Source: Cycas panzhihuaensis
Taxonomy: Eukaryota; Cycadophyta
NCBI GenBank assembly: GCA_023213395.1
Contig: CM041465.1
Coordinates: 96,169,741 to 96,233,740 of the forward strand
Direction: 5' to 3'
Length of the DNA: 64,000 bases
Made by a program: the position numbers and the translations under genes. Position 1 is the first letter of the stretch. Each line of letters begins with the position of its first letter. This document shows positions 34,640 to 45,170 of this stretch, piece by piece. Below the pieces are notes generated by a model. That model saw nothing but the letters and a program-made list of their open reading frames with translations, did no database searches and had not been told where the DNA came from.

Positions 34640-34935
34640 AAGTGAAAATAATAGGGATGTCGATGTCATGCTTGTCCCTCATATCCCACCTATAGAGCAT
34701 GTTATCATCGAGCCCTAGAAATGTAGAACTGAAAGCATCCATCAACACGCTTTGTGTAGGGAAAGGAAGAATATCATCAACGATTAGGTTGATTGGTTCT
34801 AAAAACTTGTTCTAATTTTCTTCTCAGTTTGCATCGTCTCCAAGGAAAAGATCCTCAACATTCTCCTCCTCAATTTTTGGTGATTTATCTATTACATTAT
34901 TCTTCATCGAGCTTTATCACCTAAATATGCATGAC
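34640..34935 (-). pseudogene. Captured fragment resembling the WD-type core of plant VID27/CYPRO4 proteins
   Basis: The minus strand reads KNNVIDKSPKIEEENVEDLFLGDDAN (about 34,905-34,828) and then STFLGLDDNMLYRWDMRDKHDIDIP (about 34,730-34,655). The phrase STFLGLDDNxLxxWDMRD is a hallmark of the plant VID27-like (CYPRO4) C-terminal domain as I recall the family. The rest is not clearly alignable, and a stop follows at about 34,635. The host function would be cytosolic or vesicle-related and poorly defined. Here it is a short remnant inside a retroelement. Confidence is limited because the match spans only about 20 residues. Confidence 0.45.
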
Positions 34936-35635
34936 ACAGAAGAATTTAGGAGCATCTAATTATTAAGAAAGGATGATTCCTCCAAGACAAAATATACCAT
35001 TCTATTTATAATAACATCAGCAACCATGGCTGCCATTACATTTGAGATCCTAAAAGAGCTCATGTGGCTCTTTGAAAGAAGAAAGAATGTTATCAATATA
35101 AGCAGATTCATTCAGAAAGAGGCATCACTATATCCATGTATCAACATGGCAATTATATATTCTAGCCAATTCTTAGCCTTCACTGTGGTTAGCTTCTAAG
35201 CTTTTGTCTATGGCATTTGAATAGTTTTTTATCTCATTATAGGATATACCATTTCCCTTAACATTTAGTTGCTCCATTCAAATTCTGGTAGATTTCTACT
35301 CAAAAGCATCCTAGGAGGGCATCCAACACAAAAAAATAGCCTGCTTCTAAAATTTAAACTTGAAAGGGATGGAATATCCAAAATTGAAAGGTTTCATACT
35401 ATCATATGATATGATAAAAATATAGCATATATGTTTTCCAAAATATCTTCTAATAAAATAAACCCTTCAAACTAGTCAAATATCACCAACAACATCAAAA
35501 CACTTGAGGAGAGTTGTTCAAGGCCACAATCACCACTAATCATGGCAACTTCCTCCCTTTTTTGAAAAATACAGAAGAACATAGGCCAAATTTGAAGGCC
35601 TTAAATATAGAATTTTTTTTTTCAATACAGTAAGC

Positions 35636-35718
<83 letters not shown>

Positions 35719-36250
35719 TGTATGTATGTATGTATGTATGTATGTATGTATGTATGTATGTATGTATCAACAAAAATAATATAGGACCTCTATCCACTTA
35801 TAGATTTACAAAAAAAATTCAAAATGGAGTCACTCTTGGCCAAGAAGAACTCTCTCAATTGTTGTCAATGATCCTGGCTGCATTCTTGTCTACTAACACG
35901 CAATGGAGATGGTCTTCTAGTAATTGGAATCTATACATGAGCTTTCATGGACTTTCACCTACATGCAATATTATTGTAGTGCTACATACATGAAAGATTT
36001 CCACTTGAGCAGCTTCAATAGACTTCAAAAATGGTCTTGAAAATAGCCTTTCATCAACATCATAATAGTCCTGCAGAACTTGATAGCAGCCCCATAATAA
36101 AATATGCATAAGATATAACTTGAAATGATCTTTAACTTGACAAATTCACCAAGTAGGCACATTAAAAAATTTACAAGGCTTAAAAACTCAAAAATAAGGA
36201 TAACATATACTAGGGTTTGCAATGGGGTCCTCAAGGATTGACCTTGGGAT
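34936..36250 (-). other. COP-4 interior, right part, with microsatellite
   Basis: No recognisable protein domain. It contains the TA/TATG microsatellite (35,638-35,768) and a short frame (36,234-36,025 minus) that is hydrophobic and probably fortuitous. Confidence 0.5.
35638..35768. repeat. Compound microsatellite (TA)n(TGTA)n
   Basis: About 53 bases of TA run into about 77 bases of TGTA tetramers. Tyr-Ile or Tyr-Val-Cys-Met type frames through it are artefacts. Confidence 0.98.
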
Positions 36251-36259
36251 CTGATACCA
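36251..36259 (-). promoter_or_regulatory. Primer-binding site of COP-4
   Basis: The minus strand reads TGGTATCAG with no gap to the LTR, a perfect initiator-Met match. Confidence 0.92.
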
Positions 36260-36557
36260 TGTTAGAAGTAAAAATGCAAAACTATACAAACTCTTAATGA
36301 TGAGTAAATGATAAACAATAAAGTACAAAAAGATAAAGTATATACAACAATAAATACAATGTGTAGAGAATTGACTAAAACTTGATTATGAACAATGAAG
36401 AGTACATACTTATAATACATACTCACCACTAGTGAGAGAACCCATTGGTCTACTTAGAGGTGGAACACATATCAAAGTGGCCCATAATTCTAATATAAAA
36501 TACAAGAAATAGAGAGAGTTTACATAAGGTTAATGTAATTGGTTATTACACCCAACA
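36260..36557 (-). repeat. 5' LTR of COP-4
   Basis: 298 bp; its termini on the plus strand are TGTTAGAAG and CCCAACA. CTATG follows. Confidence 0.93.
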
Positions 36558-36577
36558 CTATGAAAGGAATATACTCT

Positions 36578-36725
36578 AAGAAACTAACTCCTAATAAGCC
36601 TAAACTATGGTAACCTCATGCTCCAAAACTCAATTGTTGATAAGCATAAACTACAACAATCCAGTTCTAAAAAGTCACTTGTTAATGAGCTCATATACTA
36701 TGGCAATTTATCCCCCATACTCTAG
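36578..36725 (+). repeat. About 44-bp tandem repeat in the TAT-A LTR
   Basis: Units begin near 36,578, 36,624 and 36,668, each with a cacttgttaa...agcntaaactatgg-like core. A further partial unit lies at 32,707-32,738 on the other side of COP-4. Confidence 0.65.
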
Positions 36726-36784
36726 CATGGGACCTTACCTTTGAAGCATGGTTAATGAGGTAAAACTATGACTACTATGTTTCT

Positions 36785-36955
36785 AAGCCCCATCTAATCA
36801 ATGGCCATTATTAGTAATGTTGTTCATTAAGTTAATTCTTAAGCTCCATCCAGTTTATGGGCATCCTTGATAGTACCATTTGATCGAATAAGTTTTAAAG
36901 CCCCATCTATTTGATGGGCATCTTGGTGATATTTTTGATGTAGTAAGGTTAGGAT
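36785..36955 (+). repeat. 56-57-bp imperfect tandem repeat in the TAT-A LTR
   Basis: Three units begin aagccccatc, aagctccatc and aagccccatc at 36,785, 36,841 and 36,898. Each has a gatgggcat-like second block about 15 bases later. Confidence 0.7.
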
Positions 36956-37659
36956 TTACCATTAAAATTAATTTTTATTTAGCCTTAATAGCCTTTTAGA
37001 CTAGTTAAATTTTTTTTTCCACCCTTCCATCATCCATACAATCATCACTCCATTCCTTTTACTATCATTTTTTAGAGATTTTCACATATAAGATATTGCC
37101 ACATTTTACCATCCTACTTCTATCCCAAACTAGGAGCTGTAGGTATCAAGGGTATAAATGTTTCACCAAAATCTAGCCCCTCTATTAATGTATATCTACC
37201 TTTGATTATTTTATTTGATCATAGTATTAACTAATATTGCATTCAATAATTTGGAATATCATGTCATGCTTTTAACGAGTTGATGTGATTTTGGTGAAAT
37301 GTAATGTTGGTATTAATGATTAATGGTTAGATGATGATGTATGTATTATTATATCTTCCATATACCGATGAATGAAAATATAGTAACAAAATCTTTCCTT
37401 TTATCTATTTTGACCCACTTTTTCTTTTAAAATACCTTTTTGTTCCTATCTTTCTCTCTTGATTTTATAGTTTTGGTCATCAATCTATAACGTTTTTAGG
37501 CCTATGCTTAATCAATCACTTATTTTGGGTTATTTTTACCTTAAATAAAGTTATTTTTCTCTTTTATTCTTATTAATGTTTGACATTTTATTCTTGTTTT
37601 AATCAAATTCTACATTTCTTGTTTCTTCATATTTTTTATGTTGCCAAAAATATAATTTT

Positions 37660-37741
37660 ATTCATAAAATATGATCAATAATATTTTATGAATAAAATCA
37701 CATTTTTCATCTTTTATAAAATATGATCAATCATATTTTAT
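37660..37741. repeat. Two adjacent palindromes in the TAT-A LTR
   Basis: Arms attcataaaatat and atattttatgaat (13 bp, perfect, 8-base loop) at 37,660-37,693; arms ataaaatatga and tcatattttat (11 bp, perfect, 4-base loop) at 37,716-37,741. Confidence 0.85.
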
Positions 37742-39431
37742 GAAGGAAATTACATTTTTTTACTGTGACCTATGTAAAATTTTTGAAGTCAATTAGGTCA
37801 TTTTCTCTCCAACTCTACATGTCATTCCCCATATTTCATGCTATCATCTTTTCTTTTACCTAGAAACCCTAGACTCAAGAGGACAGAGTATTGTTGCATC
37901 TTTGGAGGTAAGAAAGGAAGTGAAAAAGTGAGGATTAAGAAAGAAGATATTTGGAGACTTGGATAATACTATTGAAATCTTACTTTCTGATATTTGCTAA
38001 CATGTTTATCCTCTATAAAGCCTTCATCTGAGCTCTAAATCTCCAATAAGAAGTTTAGTAATGTTCTTTTACGAATCTCTTTTTAATTGTTTTGAAGTAT
38101 TATTTATCATATTAGGTCTTTTTTATGCTATCTTCTACATCTTGGTTTTATTTCTTACAGTGGTTATTGTTTCCTTGGAAAATTCTTGGCTAAAATGTTA
38201 TCCCTTTATGGGACTTTTAGGAGTTGACTATAAAGAAGAAAGCTCTTCCTCTTCATCATTATTTTATAGATTTTCCCTTCTATTCTCTATACCAATCAAT
38301 TTTTCCCAGAGATTTTTGTCTCATCCCTCTTGTTTTGGTGTTGTTTTTATGATATCTTTACAATTTCTCCTTTTAGCTGCCTATTTTAAAAGGAATATTG
38401 GTTTAAAAAAAAAGAGTATTACTATCCTAAGGCACAACTATGGTGATTTTTATGGAGAAATTCTATGGTTATTTAGAATGCCTTCCTTGATTATTTATTT
38501 TTCCTTTCTTCTTGTAAAAGATTTCACAAACCAACAAGATTATAAAGGATAGACTTTGCATGTCTTTCTTGATGCTTATTTTATGAGAGATGGAATGAAT
38601 TTATCAATTTTTATGGTTGCATGTTACTTCATGAATCCTTAATTCTTTCGATACTTTTATATTTATGTTCTCAATAAATCATATAGGTAAATTTTTGCTT
38701 GTATGTTTATTATAACTCTTGCATGCCACATTCTATGGTTTATCATCTTACTTTGGAATGTTTTTATGGTTCAAAAGTTCTATATCTATTGAAAAATCAT
38801 GCTTATAAGTGGAAAGGACTTAAAAAGAAGCTTCATGTGCCCTTAGCCTTTATCATTAGGTGTGTATAAAACTTTATTTTACAAAGCTTATTTCTATCTT
38901 TTTATTTAAAATAAAAGTTTATTCAACAAGGTTAGGAAAAGATTTCTTTTGATTTTAGAAAGGTTTTATTTAAAAGGTATATTCAAAAAAAAAAAGTGAT
39001 TTCTTTTAGTTTTTGGTGTGATTCTCTTCAGTTTTACTAGTTTTTTCTTCCATGTGATTTGGTCTTATGAGTGTATGATTACATAATTATATTCATTTTT
39101 CTTTTCTTTAATTAAACTTAAAATATTGAAAGAGATTAAGGAAAGGACAAAAATAAAAAATATTATCAATGTAGCCTTAAACTTAAATATCCTCTACCTA
39201 TTTGTGTAGACTAGTATATCCTTTCACTTAGTCACAACCACATATTCTAGCCTCTTACTTTTAAATATATTTTAACCATAAAACACAAATAAGTATAGAC
39301 TTCTTCTTAGGAGTTGGTAAAAGTGGTTCTAGGGTCCTTATAGGCTGACATATCTTTTATTATTCTATAGAAATAGAAGAAACATAATGATATTGAGAGA
39401 TAATCAACCTAGACCATTTCCAAGGTAACCA

Positions 39432-39759
39432 AGGATGGTATCTCTACTTCAAGAGGAAGGACTACCTGTAATCCATAGACCAAAGAGAAAGGTGTCATGC
39501 ATGTGGCTATCTAAATGGATGTATAACAAGCCCATATGGTAGGGTAAAGGGTAAAGCTAGAGGTGTTGCTCTCATTAAAACTTAGTGATAGTTTTCTTTA
39601 AGGTAATGATTAAAGTCTTACTAAAGGATTTAATCTAACCATTCACTTAGGGGTAGTAGGGTGATAATTGTTTATAGGAAATGTGAAATTTATTACATAA
39701 TTCATCCATATCTTTATTACAAAATAGAGTCCCATTATCTATGATTAGTATATCTAGAG
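39432..39759 (-). pseudogene. pol: TAT-C integrase, C-terminal part of the core
   Basis: Minus strand: LIIDNGTLFCNKDMDELCNKFHISYKQLSPYYP-stop-VNG (about 39,745-39,640), carrying the second catalytic Asp in IDNG. Then KSFSKTLIITLKKTI and, near 39,470-39,430, the LVYGLQVVLPLEVEIPSL pattern. This is the conserved Tat/Ty3 integrase stretch. It ends abruptly at the TAT-A LTR and is continued upstream at 47,138-47,700 on the other side of CHR-D. Confidence 0.85.
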
Positions 39760-40116
39760 CATATCTTCCAGAAATCAACCTTGTAAATCCAATACAAAAG
39801 GGAGACAAAAGGATAATTATATACCTATTTAGAATAGATCATTGAGAATATATCATATACCAACATAATGAGTACTAAAAGGGAGTACCAAAGTACTTTC
39901 TCTTTAAAAATAATAATAATAATTAATGTCTTATAAGTGATCTTCAACCTTTAAATAGACATAAAGAGATCTCTTTCTTATGATCCTATTGGTAACCTTA
40001 ATGGCCTTACATTTTATTAGGGGGCTTAGTGGCACATGCATAGAGCTTAATAGTTAATGTGAATACTTAGCCATTTGGTGGTTCTCACTTACTAATACTC
40101 ATGAAATAGAGTTGCA
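39760..40116 (-). repeat. 3' LTR of CHR-D
   Basis: Aligns with 46,794-47,137. Shared landmarks are cttgtaaatccaat, gtcttataagtgatcttcaa and ctttcttatgatcctatt. Confidence 0.9.
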
Positions 40117-40133
40117 TTCCAAGTTTCCCCCTA
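40117..40133 (-). promoter_or_regulatory. Polypurine tract of CHR-D
   Basis: The minus strand reads agggggaaacttggaa immediately before the LTR start TGCAACTC. The end of pol overlaps it. Confidence 0.85.
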
Positions 40134-40290
40134 TAAGATGTTAAGTCTTCACAACATTGGAGATGAGGATATTGTTGGATGAACTTATCAAATTCCCAAG
40201 TTGCTTCATACACATCATATCTGACCCATTGTACTAAATGCTCAGAAATAGTATGATTTTAGAGGTAGCACTAATAGCTAGTGAGGATTC
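40120..40290 (-). pseudogene. CHR-D chromodomain
   Basis: The minus strand reads HLVQWVRYDVYEATWEFDKFIQQYPHLQCCEDLTSYRGKLG (about 40,250-40,125). It follows the LVQWxG...EATWE...Q-x-FP...ED pattern of integrase-fused chromodomains in plant chromoviruses, which bind modified histone tails and steer integration to heterochromatin. It is directly C-terminal to integrase, as in those elements. Confidence 0.82.
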
Positions 40291-40639
40291 AATCTAATAG
40301 GATGGTGAGGCTTTTCTCATCAATAAGAATGGATAGGGTGGTATGGGATATAACTTTATTACTAAAGTATTTTTTACATAAGAGATGTGAAAGACATTAT
40401 GATATTGGTATCATAGGGAAGCTCAAGGGTGTATGCAACTTCACTAGTTTTTTGAAAGACTTTATAGGGACGGTAATAATGTGGGCTTAATTTATGGCCT
40501 TGATGAGACTTAAGGGATTGTTGTTTATATGATTAGAGGTAGAGGAATACATGATCTCCAATTTCAAAGGATTAATTAAACTAGTTGTGATCAGTGAATT
40601 ACTTTATGTAATTTTGTATAATGGTTAAATTTTACTAAA

Positions 40640-41640
40640 GGGTATAGAGGATTTGGTCCATCTCTTAGAGCTTTTATTAGACTAAAGTAGTTTAAAAATC
40701 AGTGGCCAAGGTATGATGGGAAAGGGGGTGATACTCATAGAGTGCTAAAAATGGAGGCATACCAATGGTTGAGTGATGATATGAGTTATATCAATATTCT
40801 ATCAAGAAAAGCCAGGAAGTCCACTTAGGTTGGTGTTCTGAGGCGAAATTACATAAGTAGATTTTTAAAGTTTTATTCAAGACTCTAAATTAACCATCTA
40901 TTTAGGGGTGGTAGGTAGGACTCATATTGAAAGAGGTTCCTACTACCTTAAAAAGTTCTTACTAAAAGGAGCTAGTATACTTAGGATCTTGATCATAAAT
41001 GATAGTCGAGAGGAACCTGTAAAGATGAAAGATGAATTGGACATATAAGATGACAAGGCAAGAAGATCATTATAAAGTGTAGACCAAAAGAAAATATAAG
41101 TACTTGGTCAATCAATCAATGACCACCCAAATAGAGTCAAACCTAGTAGATGGAGATAAGCTTATGATAAAATCCATGGTGATATCCTACCACTTACCTT
41201 GTGGAATATGTAAAGGTTGGAGGAGTCCCAAAAGGACTTTGGTCTCCACCTTATTCTATTGACATGTGTCATAGTCTAATATAAAGGTAAAGATAGTAGG
41301 CTTTATGAGGAACTAAAAGAAATATAATGGATGCATTGATATGCTTTATCGAATCCTACGTGGGCCCCAAGGGGAGTGGAGTGGTATTTTATTAAGATTT
41401 AAGATATTAACAATGATGATGAATATACAAAGATATGATTTCAAAAGAGTAGATAGTTACTGTGGGTCGACTAACCTTTATGGGAGAGGATTTTCTCATT
41501 CCGTTGAAAATAGTTAAGTCGGGCCTTATTTTTAGCTTATAATTCATCAAGCCAAATGGGGTGGGGCTTAGATATGGCATGAAGACCAGGGTTAGGGATG
41601 CTAGAATTAGGGTGAAGCACAAAAAGGCATCCATGACCAT
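40640..41640 (-). pseudogene. pol: CHR-D integrase
   Basis: Minus-strand pieces include LSTIIYDQDPKYTSSF (second Asp, about 41,020-40,970), LFKVVGTSFNMSPTYHP-stop-IDG-stop-FRVLNKTLKIYLCNF (third acidic residue position decayed, about 40,950-40,855) and HSTIGMPPFLALYEYHP (about 40,780-40,730). Upstream are an FDSIWVVIDRLTKY-like region (about 41,135-41,090) and a zinc-domain remnant near 41,250. The order and phrases are those of chromovirus integrases. Stops are frequent. Confidence 0.85.
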
Positions 41641-41759
41641 GTTGTTCTTACCTTTCTTATAGGATATTATAAAGTCAAAGATCTATACGTAGTCAATCCA
41701 CTTAACCTATTCTTCAAATAGAATAGGTCAATCTAATAGATTATAGAGGCTATGGTGAT

Positions 41760-42870
41760 ATGTAAGAATAGTAAATTTAGAGTGTAGGTGGTATTATCAC
41801 CATTTATCAATGGCATATCTAATAGCTTTCATTTCCTTCTTATATGTGGAAAGGCAAAGCTCATGATCGTTCAATTTTTTATTCTCAAATGTAATGGGAT
41901 AGGAGTCTTGCATAAGGACCATGCCTTAGTTGAATCCAAAGGTATCACATTCAAGTTGAAAAGGCTAGGTAAAATTAAGAGTGATAAGCACTAGCACGGA
42001 GGTCATTACTACTTTAAGATGGGAGATGGTAATATTAGCTTTCAAAGACTAGTGAAAGGAATATTTGTGAAGTAGATCAGCTAGGGTGTTAGTGAGAGAG
42101 GCATAGTTTCGAATAAAATAATGATAAAACCCTATGAGACCAAGGAATACCCTTAGTTGGGTGATGGTGGCTAGTGTCAGCCAAGTAGGGATGATGAATA
42201 TTTTATCAAGGTCCACCCATATCCCTTCTAAAGATATAATATACCCTAAGTACTATAGGTCTATTTTTCCAAAATCACACTTAGAAAGTTAGACATACAA
42301 TTAATATTGGTGTAAAACTTAAAGAATAAGTTCCAAGTGACGAATATAGTGGTCTAGGTAATGAGGATATCATCAAAGAAGATAATAATGAATGTTCAAA
42401 TGTAGTGGCCAAATATCTTATTCATGAGAGCATGGAAGGTAGCAAGTGTATTATAAAGGTTAAAAGGCATTACTCAAAACTTGAAGTGGTCATGATGAGT
42501 TTGAAATTCTATCTTATAGAAATACTCTATGGAAATCAAGATCTAATAGTAGCCCAATTATAGATCTAGCTTAAAGAAGATGGATGCTCCATGAATTTCA
42601 TCTAATATGTCTTCTATTCATAGAGTAGGGAACTTATTTTTTATGGTAATTTTATTTAGTTCCCTAAGATCTACATAAAGTAGAAGGGGACATATTTTTT
42701 TTCCAACCAAGACTATTGGTATCATCTATGGGCCTTTGCTTAGCTAGATTATACTCATTTCCATGAGTTTGATAGTGAGTTTCTTAATTTCTTTTTCTTG
42801 AAAGTAGGAATTATAGTAAGGTCTCAAGTTGATAGGGTCATGATTAGATTAGAGTTCGATTATGTGATAA
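41760..42870 (-). pseudogene. pol: CHR-D reverse transcriptase and RNase H
   Basis: RT: SNHDPINLRPYYNSYFQEKEI (about 42,855-42,790), MIPIVLVGKK and LLYVDLRELNKITIKNKFPT (about 42,725-42,630), EDILDEIHGASIFFKLDL (about 42,615-42,560), VMPFNLYNTLATFHALMNKIF (about 42,470-42,410). The active site is now IFFDDILIT (about 42,385-42,360), with the Asp pair kept. RNase H lies in the region to about 41,760, where KKEMKAIRYAIDKW is visible. This is the standard Ty3 chromovirus order. Stops disable it. Confidence 0.9.
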
Positions 42871-43560
42871 AAAACATGGTTATGTGGGGTAATGACAGGT
42901 AGGGGGATGAATACCTAGTTATATTTAGTGAGGATAATATCGATATGTGGGCGAAGTTTTAATTTAACCTTAATATTATTGAGGCAAACTATATACCCAA
43001 GGTTAGATTAAAGGTGTTATTTCATGCACCATGGGGAAATCACTTAGTTTAGAGGGGACTACATCCCATAGATTTTATGTGTCTTACCCATTTGGTCTTT
43101 AAATAAGATGAATGGGTTTGTGGGCAAGTTGTTTATGCTATAAGTCCCTAAGGTTTGTAGATACTAAATCTCCAATACAATGCCAAACCCTCTAATAGAT
43201 GATGCATAAAAGTCTAAGACTAAAAGGTAGGTGTCAACCTAGACCTATAGGTTCTTAATAATACTAGCATAATAGAGCTTTTGGTACCCTAGTAAGGAGT
43301 AGGTGAAGCCAATCTTTAGGACTATATAAAGATTAAATTGGAAAGCTAAACAAATATTAATAAAATTAAGTGATACACCACCATTAACGAGAATTGATAT
43401 TGGAGTCTTGTAGAGAATACTTTTTACTCATAAGGGTTTGGGGTAAGAAGTGGAGGTGATGGTTGATAAGGAAACTTTGGTATGAATTTCTGGGATGGGT
43501 TCTTCTTGGGTTTTATCATCAGCCTCATGGTTAAAGTTGGAGTCTAAGAATTCTTTGAGG
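42871..43560 (-). pseudogene. pro: CHR-D protease and entry to RT
   Basis: The minus strand reads PISILVNGGVSLNFINICLA (about 43,405-43,345), corresponding to the aspartic protease motif LVDGGSSHNFI of chromoviruses, with the catalytic Asp changed to Asn. Downstream are IDIILTKYN-stop-VFIPLPVITP and VFYHIIEL (about 42,935-42,855), leading into RT. Confidence 0.75.
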
Positions 43561-43649
43561 GATAGGGGGGGTCAATTGAAAAGACCATGCATCATGCATT
43601 ACAGATGTTAGATATGTTGAACACTTTGCAAGTGTTACATAGGTATAAG

Positions 43650-44112
43650 TGTTACACCCAAGCCCGTTTGTGGGGTCTGGGGGCCCATTGTAGGGCCCTC
43701 AACTAGGGGGTTTGGGGGCCAGCGGCCCCCAAGTGGGGGTTCAAGGGCGAGATCGCCTGATAAAAATTTTTAGGTGTCTTATGTGGGTCTTTTGTTAGCC
43801 CATGGTTTATGCCCATTGTATTGTAAAACTATAATGCAGTATCTTATAATGTTGTATTTATATACTCTTATATAATGACATATGTAATATATAAAGATGA
43901 TAATATAGTTGTGGATAAGTCGAGGAGAAGAGTTGGGGTTCATTCATCTTTGTAATTCTTTAGTTGTTGCTCAAATTAATAAAAGGTATATGCTTAGACC
44001 TAAATCTCCTAGTGTTCTTTATTGAGTGCTTGATTTATTTATGTTATTTATTCTTTTCATGGTTTAGAGTTATGTTATCACATTACTTCTCAGTTATATT
44101 TTCTCTTTAACA
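43650..44112 (+). mobile_element. Candidate solo LTR inserted in CHR-D
   Basis: Starts TGTTACACCC and ends TTTAACA (463 bp), with TG...CA termini. It contains a strongly GC-rich head (43,667-43,755) rich in runs of G and C, unlike its surroundings. It interrupts CHR-D between gag and protease, whose pieces are readable on both sides. No clear 5-bp duplication: ATAAG on the left, GATAC on the right. The GC-rich head resembles those of some plant copia LTRs as I recall them. Strand is unknown in principle. Confidence 0.55.
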
Positions 44113-45130
44113 GATACAATTGTATTTAGAAGTCTACTTTTCTACACACTATATACAAAATCTGGTCTATTATCAATATTATATGTTTACTTAAGAGATT
44201 TAAACTTGTTTGGTTAATGGGTCTTCTATATATTAATCTATTACTAGGTGAGTTGGTTCTTACCATCTTGGTCTGGGACATAGGAAGTTGGCTTGTGATT
44301 AGGCAACGTCTTCAAATTGAGGTCATGGTCACTAAAAGTCTATTTATTAGGGCTATGAAAACCAAGGGTTTTCTCTTCGAGTGGTTGGAGGTCTACCAGC
44401 TACAAATTTGGTCTTAACTCCTTGAGCCCATTTGAAGGCTTCCTTGAGGGAGTATATGGCCATTGTCTTGAGATGCATTTGGATATAATCCTAGAGTTTG
44501 GCCATATAAATATTGATCATGTTCTATTTTTCCAAGTTTTGACTTTTTAAAGAGTGATTATATAAAGCTTGGGAATTCAGTGGTAAAAGCCTCTATTGTC
44601 ATTATTTGCTTAAGCCATGTAAGTTGAGTGAAGAATAATTAACTCCATGTGTCCTTATATTATTCAAAGAAATAGCTTATAAAGTATAACCATATTTGAT
44701 TGGAGGGGTATTCTTGTTTCCACCAAGTAAACCAATGGTGGGCTCTTCCATCCATATGAATAGAGGCATATAGGAGTTGATATTATTTAAACATTAGATT
44801 AAGTGTGAAGTAAGATTTCAACTTATTGATACAATTATGAGTTCTCTCTTTATTCAAATCCATATTAAAAGTAGGGATATTGATCTTGTGGTGGAAGGGA
44901 AACTACCTTGGTGGGTGACCTCCTTGGGGTGTATTACTTCCTTGAAAGTAAGGTGGAGCATTGCCTAGCATGTTTAATATCCTTATACTTTGGGATTAAG
45001 TTTGCAACATGTGAATGATTATGTCAATAATCTTTATTTTCGTGGGAAGGGTGGAAAAATCTACTTTTAAGGGAAGGCTAGCTATTTATATCTAAATTTC
45101 GTGTTTGAAATTCTCCAAGTCCTTCTCTAG
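44113..45130 (-). pseudogene. gag: CHR-D gag
   Basis: The minus strand reads HHKINIPTFNMDLNKERTHNCINKLKSYFTLNLMFK (about 44,895-44,790), ASIHMDGRAHHWFTWWKQEYP (about 44,775-44,710), then LFFTQLTWLKQIMTIEAFTTEFPSFI (about 44,645-44,565). This is the usual chromovirus Gag pattern K-x-x-x-P-x-F-G...W...F...A...W. The C-terminal part near 44,380 reads KFVAGRPPTTRE-like. Stops and shifts break it; the left end is cut by the candidate solo LTR. Confidence 0.78.
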
Positions 45131-45170
45131 ATTAATTCATCCTTATGTAAGTGCCATAAAAAATATAGAA

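Larger units (their letters stand above)
32739..36557 (-). mobile_element. COP-4: non-autonomous LTR element (LARD-like) with possible captured host exon
   Basis: LTRs of 299 bp (32,739-33,037) and 298 bp (36,260-36,557), perfect 5-bp target duplication, an initiator-Met primer-binding site abutting the right LTR and a purine tract beside the left LTR. The 3.2-kb interior contains no recognisable gag, protease, integrase, RT or RNase H on either strand, so mobility would have depended on another copia element. It contains a short fragment resembling a plant WD/VID27-type protein, and a TA/TATG microsatellite. Confidence 0.9.
36563..39431 (+). repeat. Main part of the TAT-A 3' LTR
   Basis: Its last 194 bases match the LTR end at 1-189. 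The interior contains short tandem repeats (36,578-36,725 and 36,785-36,955), a pair of palindromes (37,660-37,741) and pyrimidine-rich sequence after about 37,780, as expected of the transcribed leader of such LTRs. A 163-codon frame (38,061-38,552) encodes a hydrophobic product and appears fortuitous. Confidence 0.7.

Noticed and set aside
35540-35993. Frames of 85-99 codons with Tyr-Val-Cys-Met or Thr-Tyr-Ile-His repeats
   Set aside because: They are translations of the TA/TGTA microsatellite.
38061-38552. 163-codon plus-strand frame encoding a hydrophobic, membrane-like product
   Set aside because: It lies within the TAT-A 3' LTR. The T-rich pyrimidine leader makes Phe/Leu-rich frames by chance, and no motif or family resemblance was seen.
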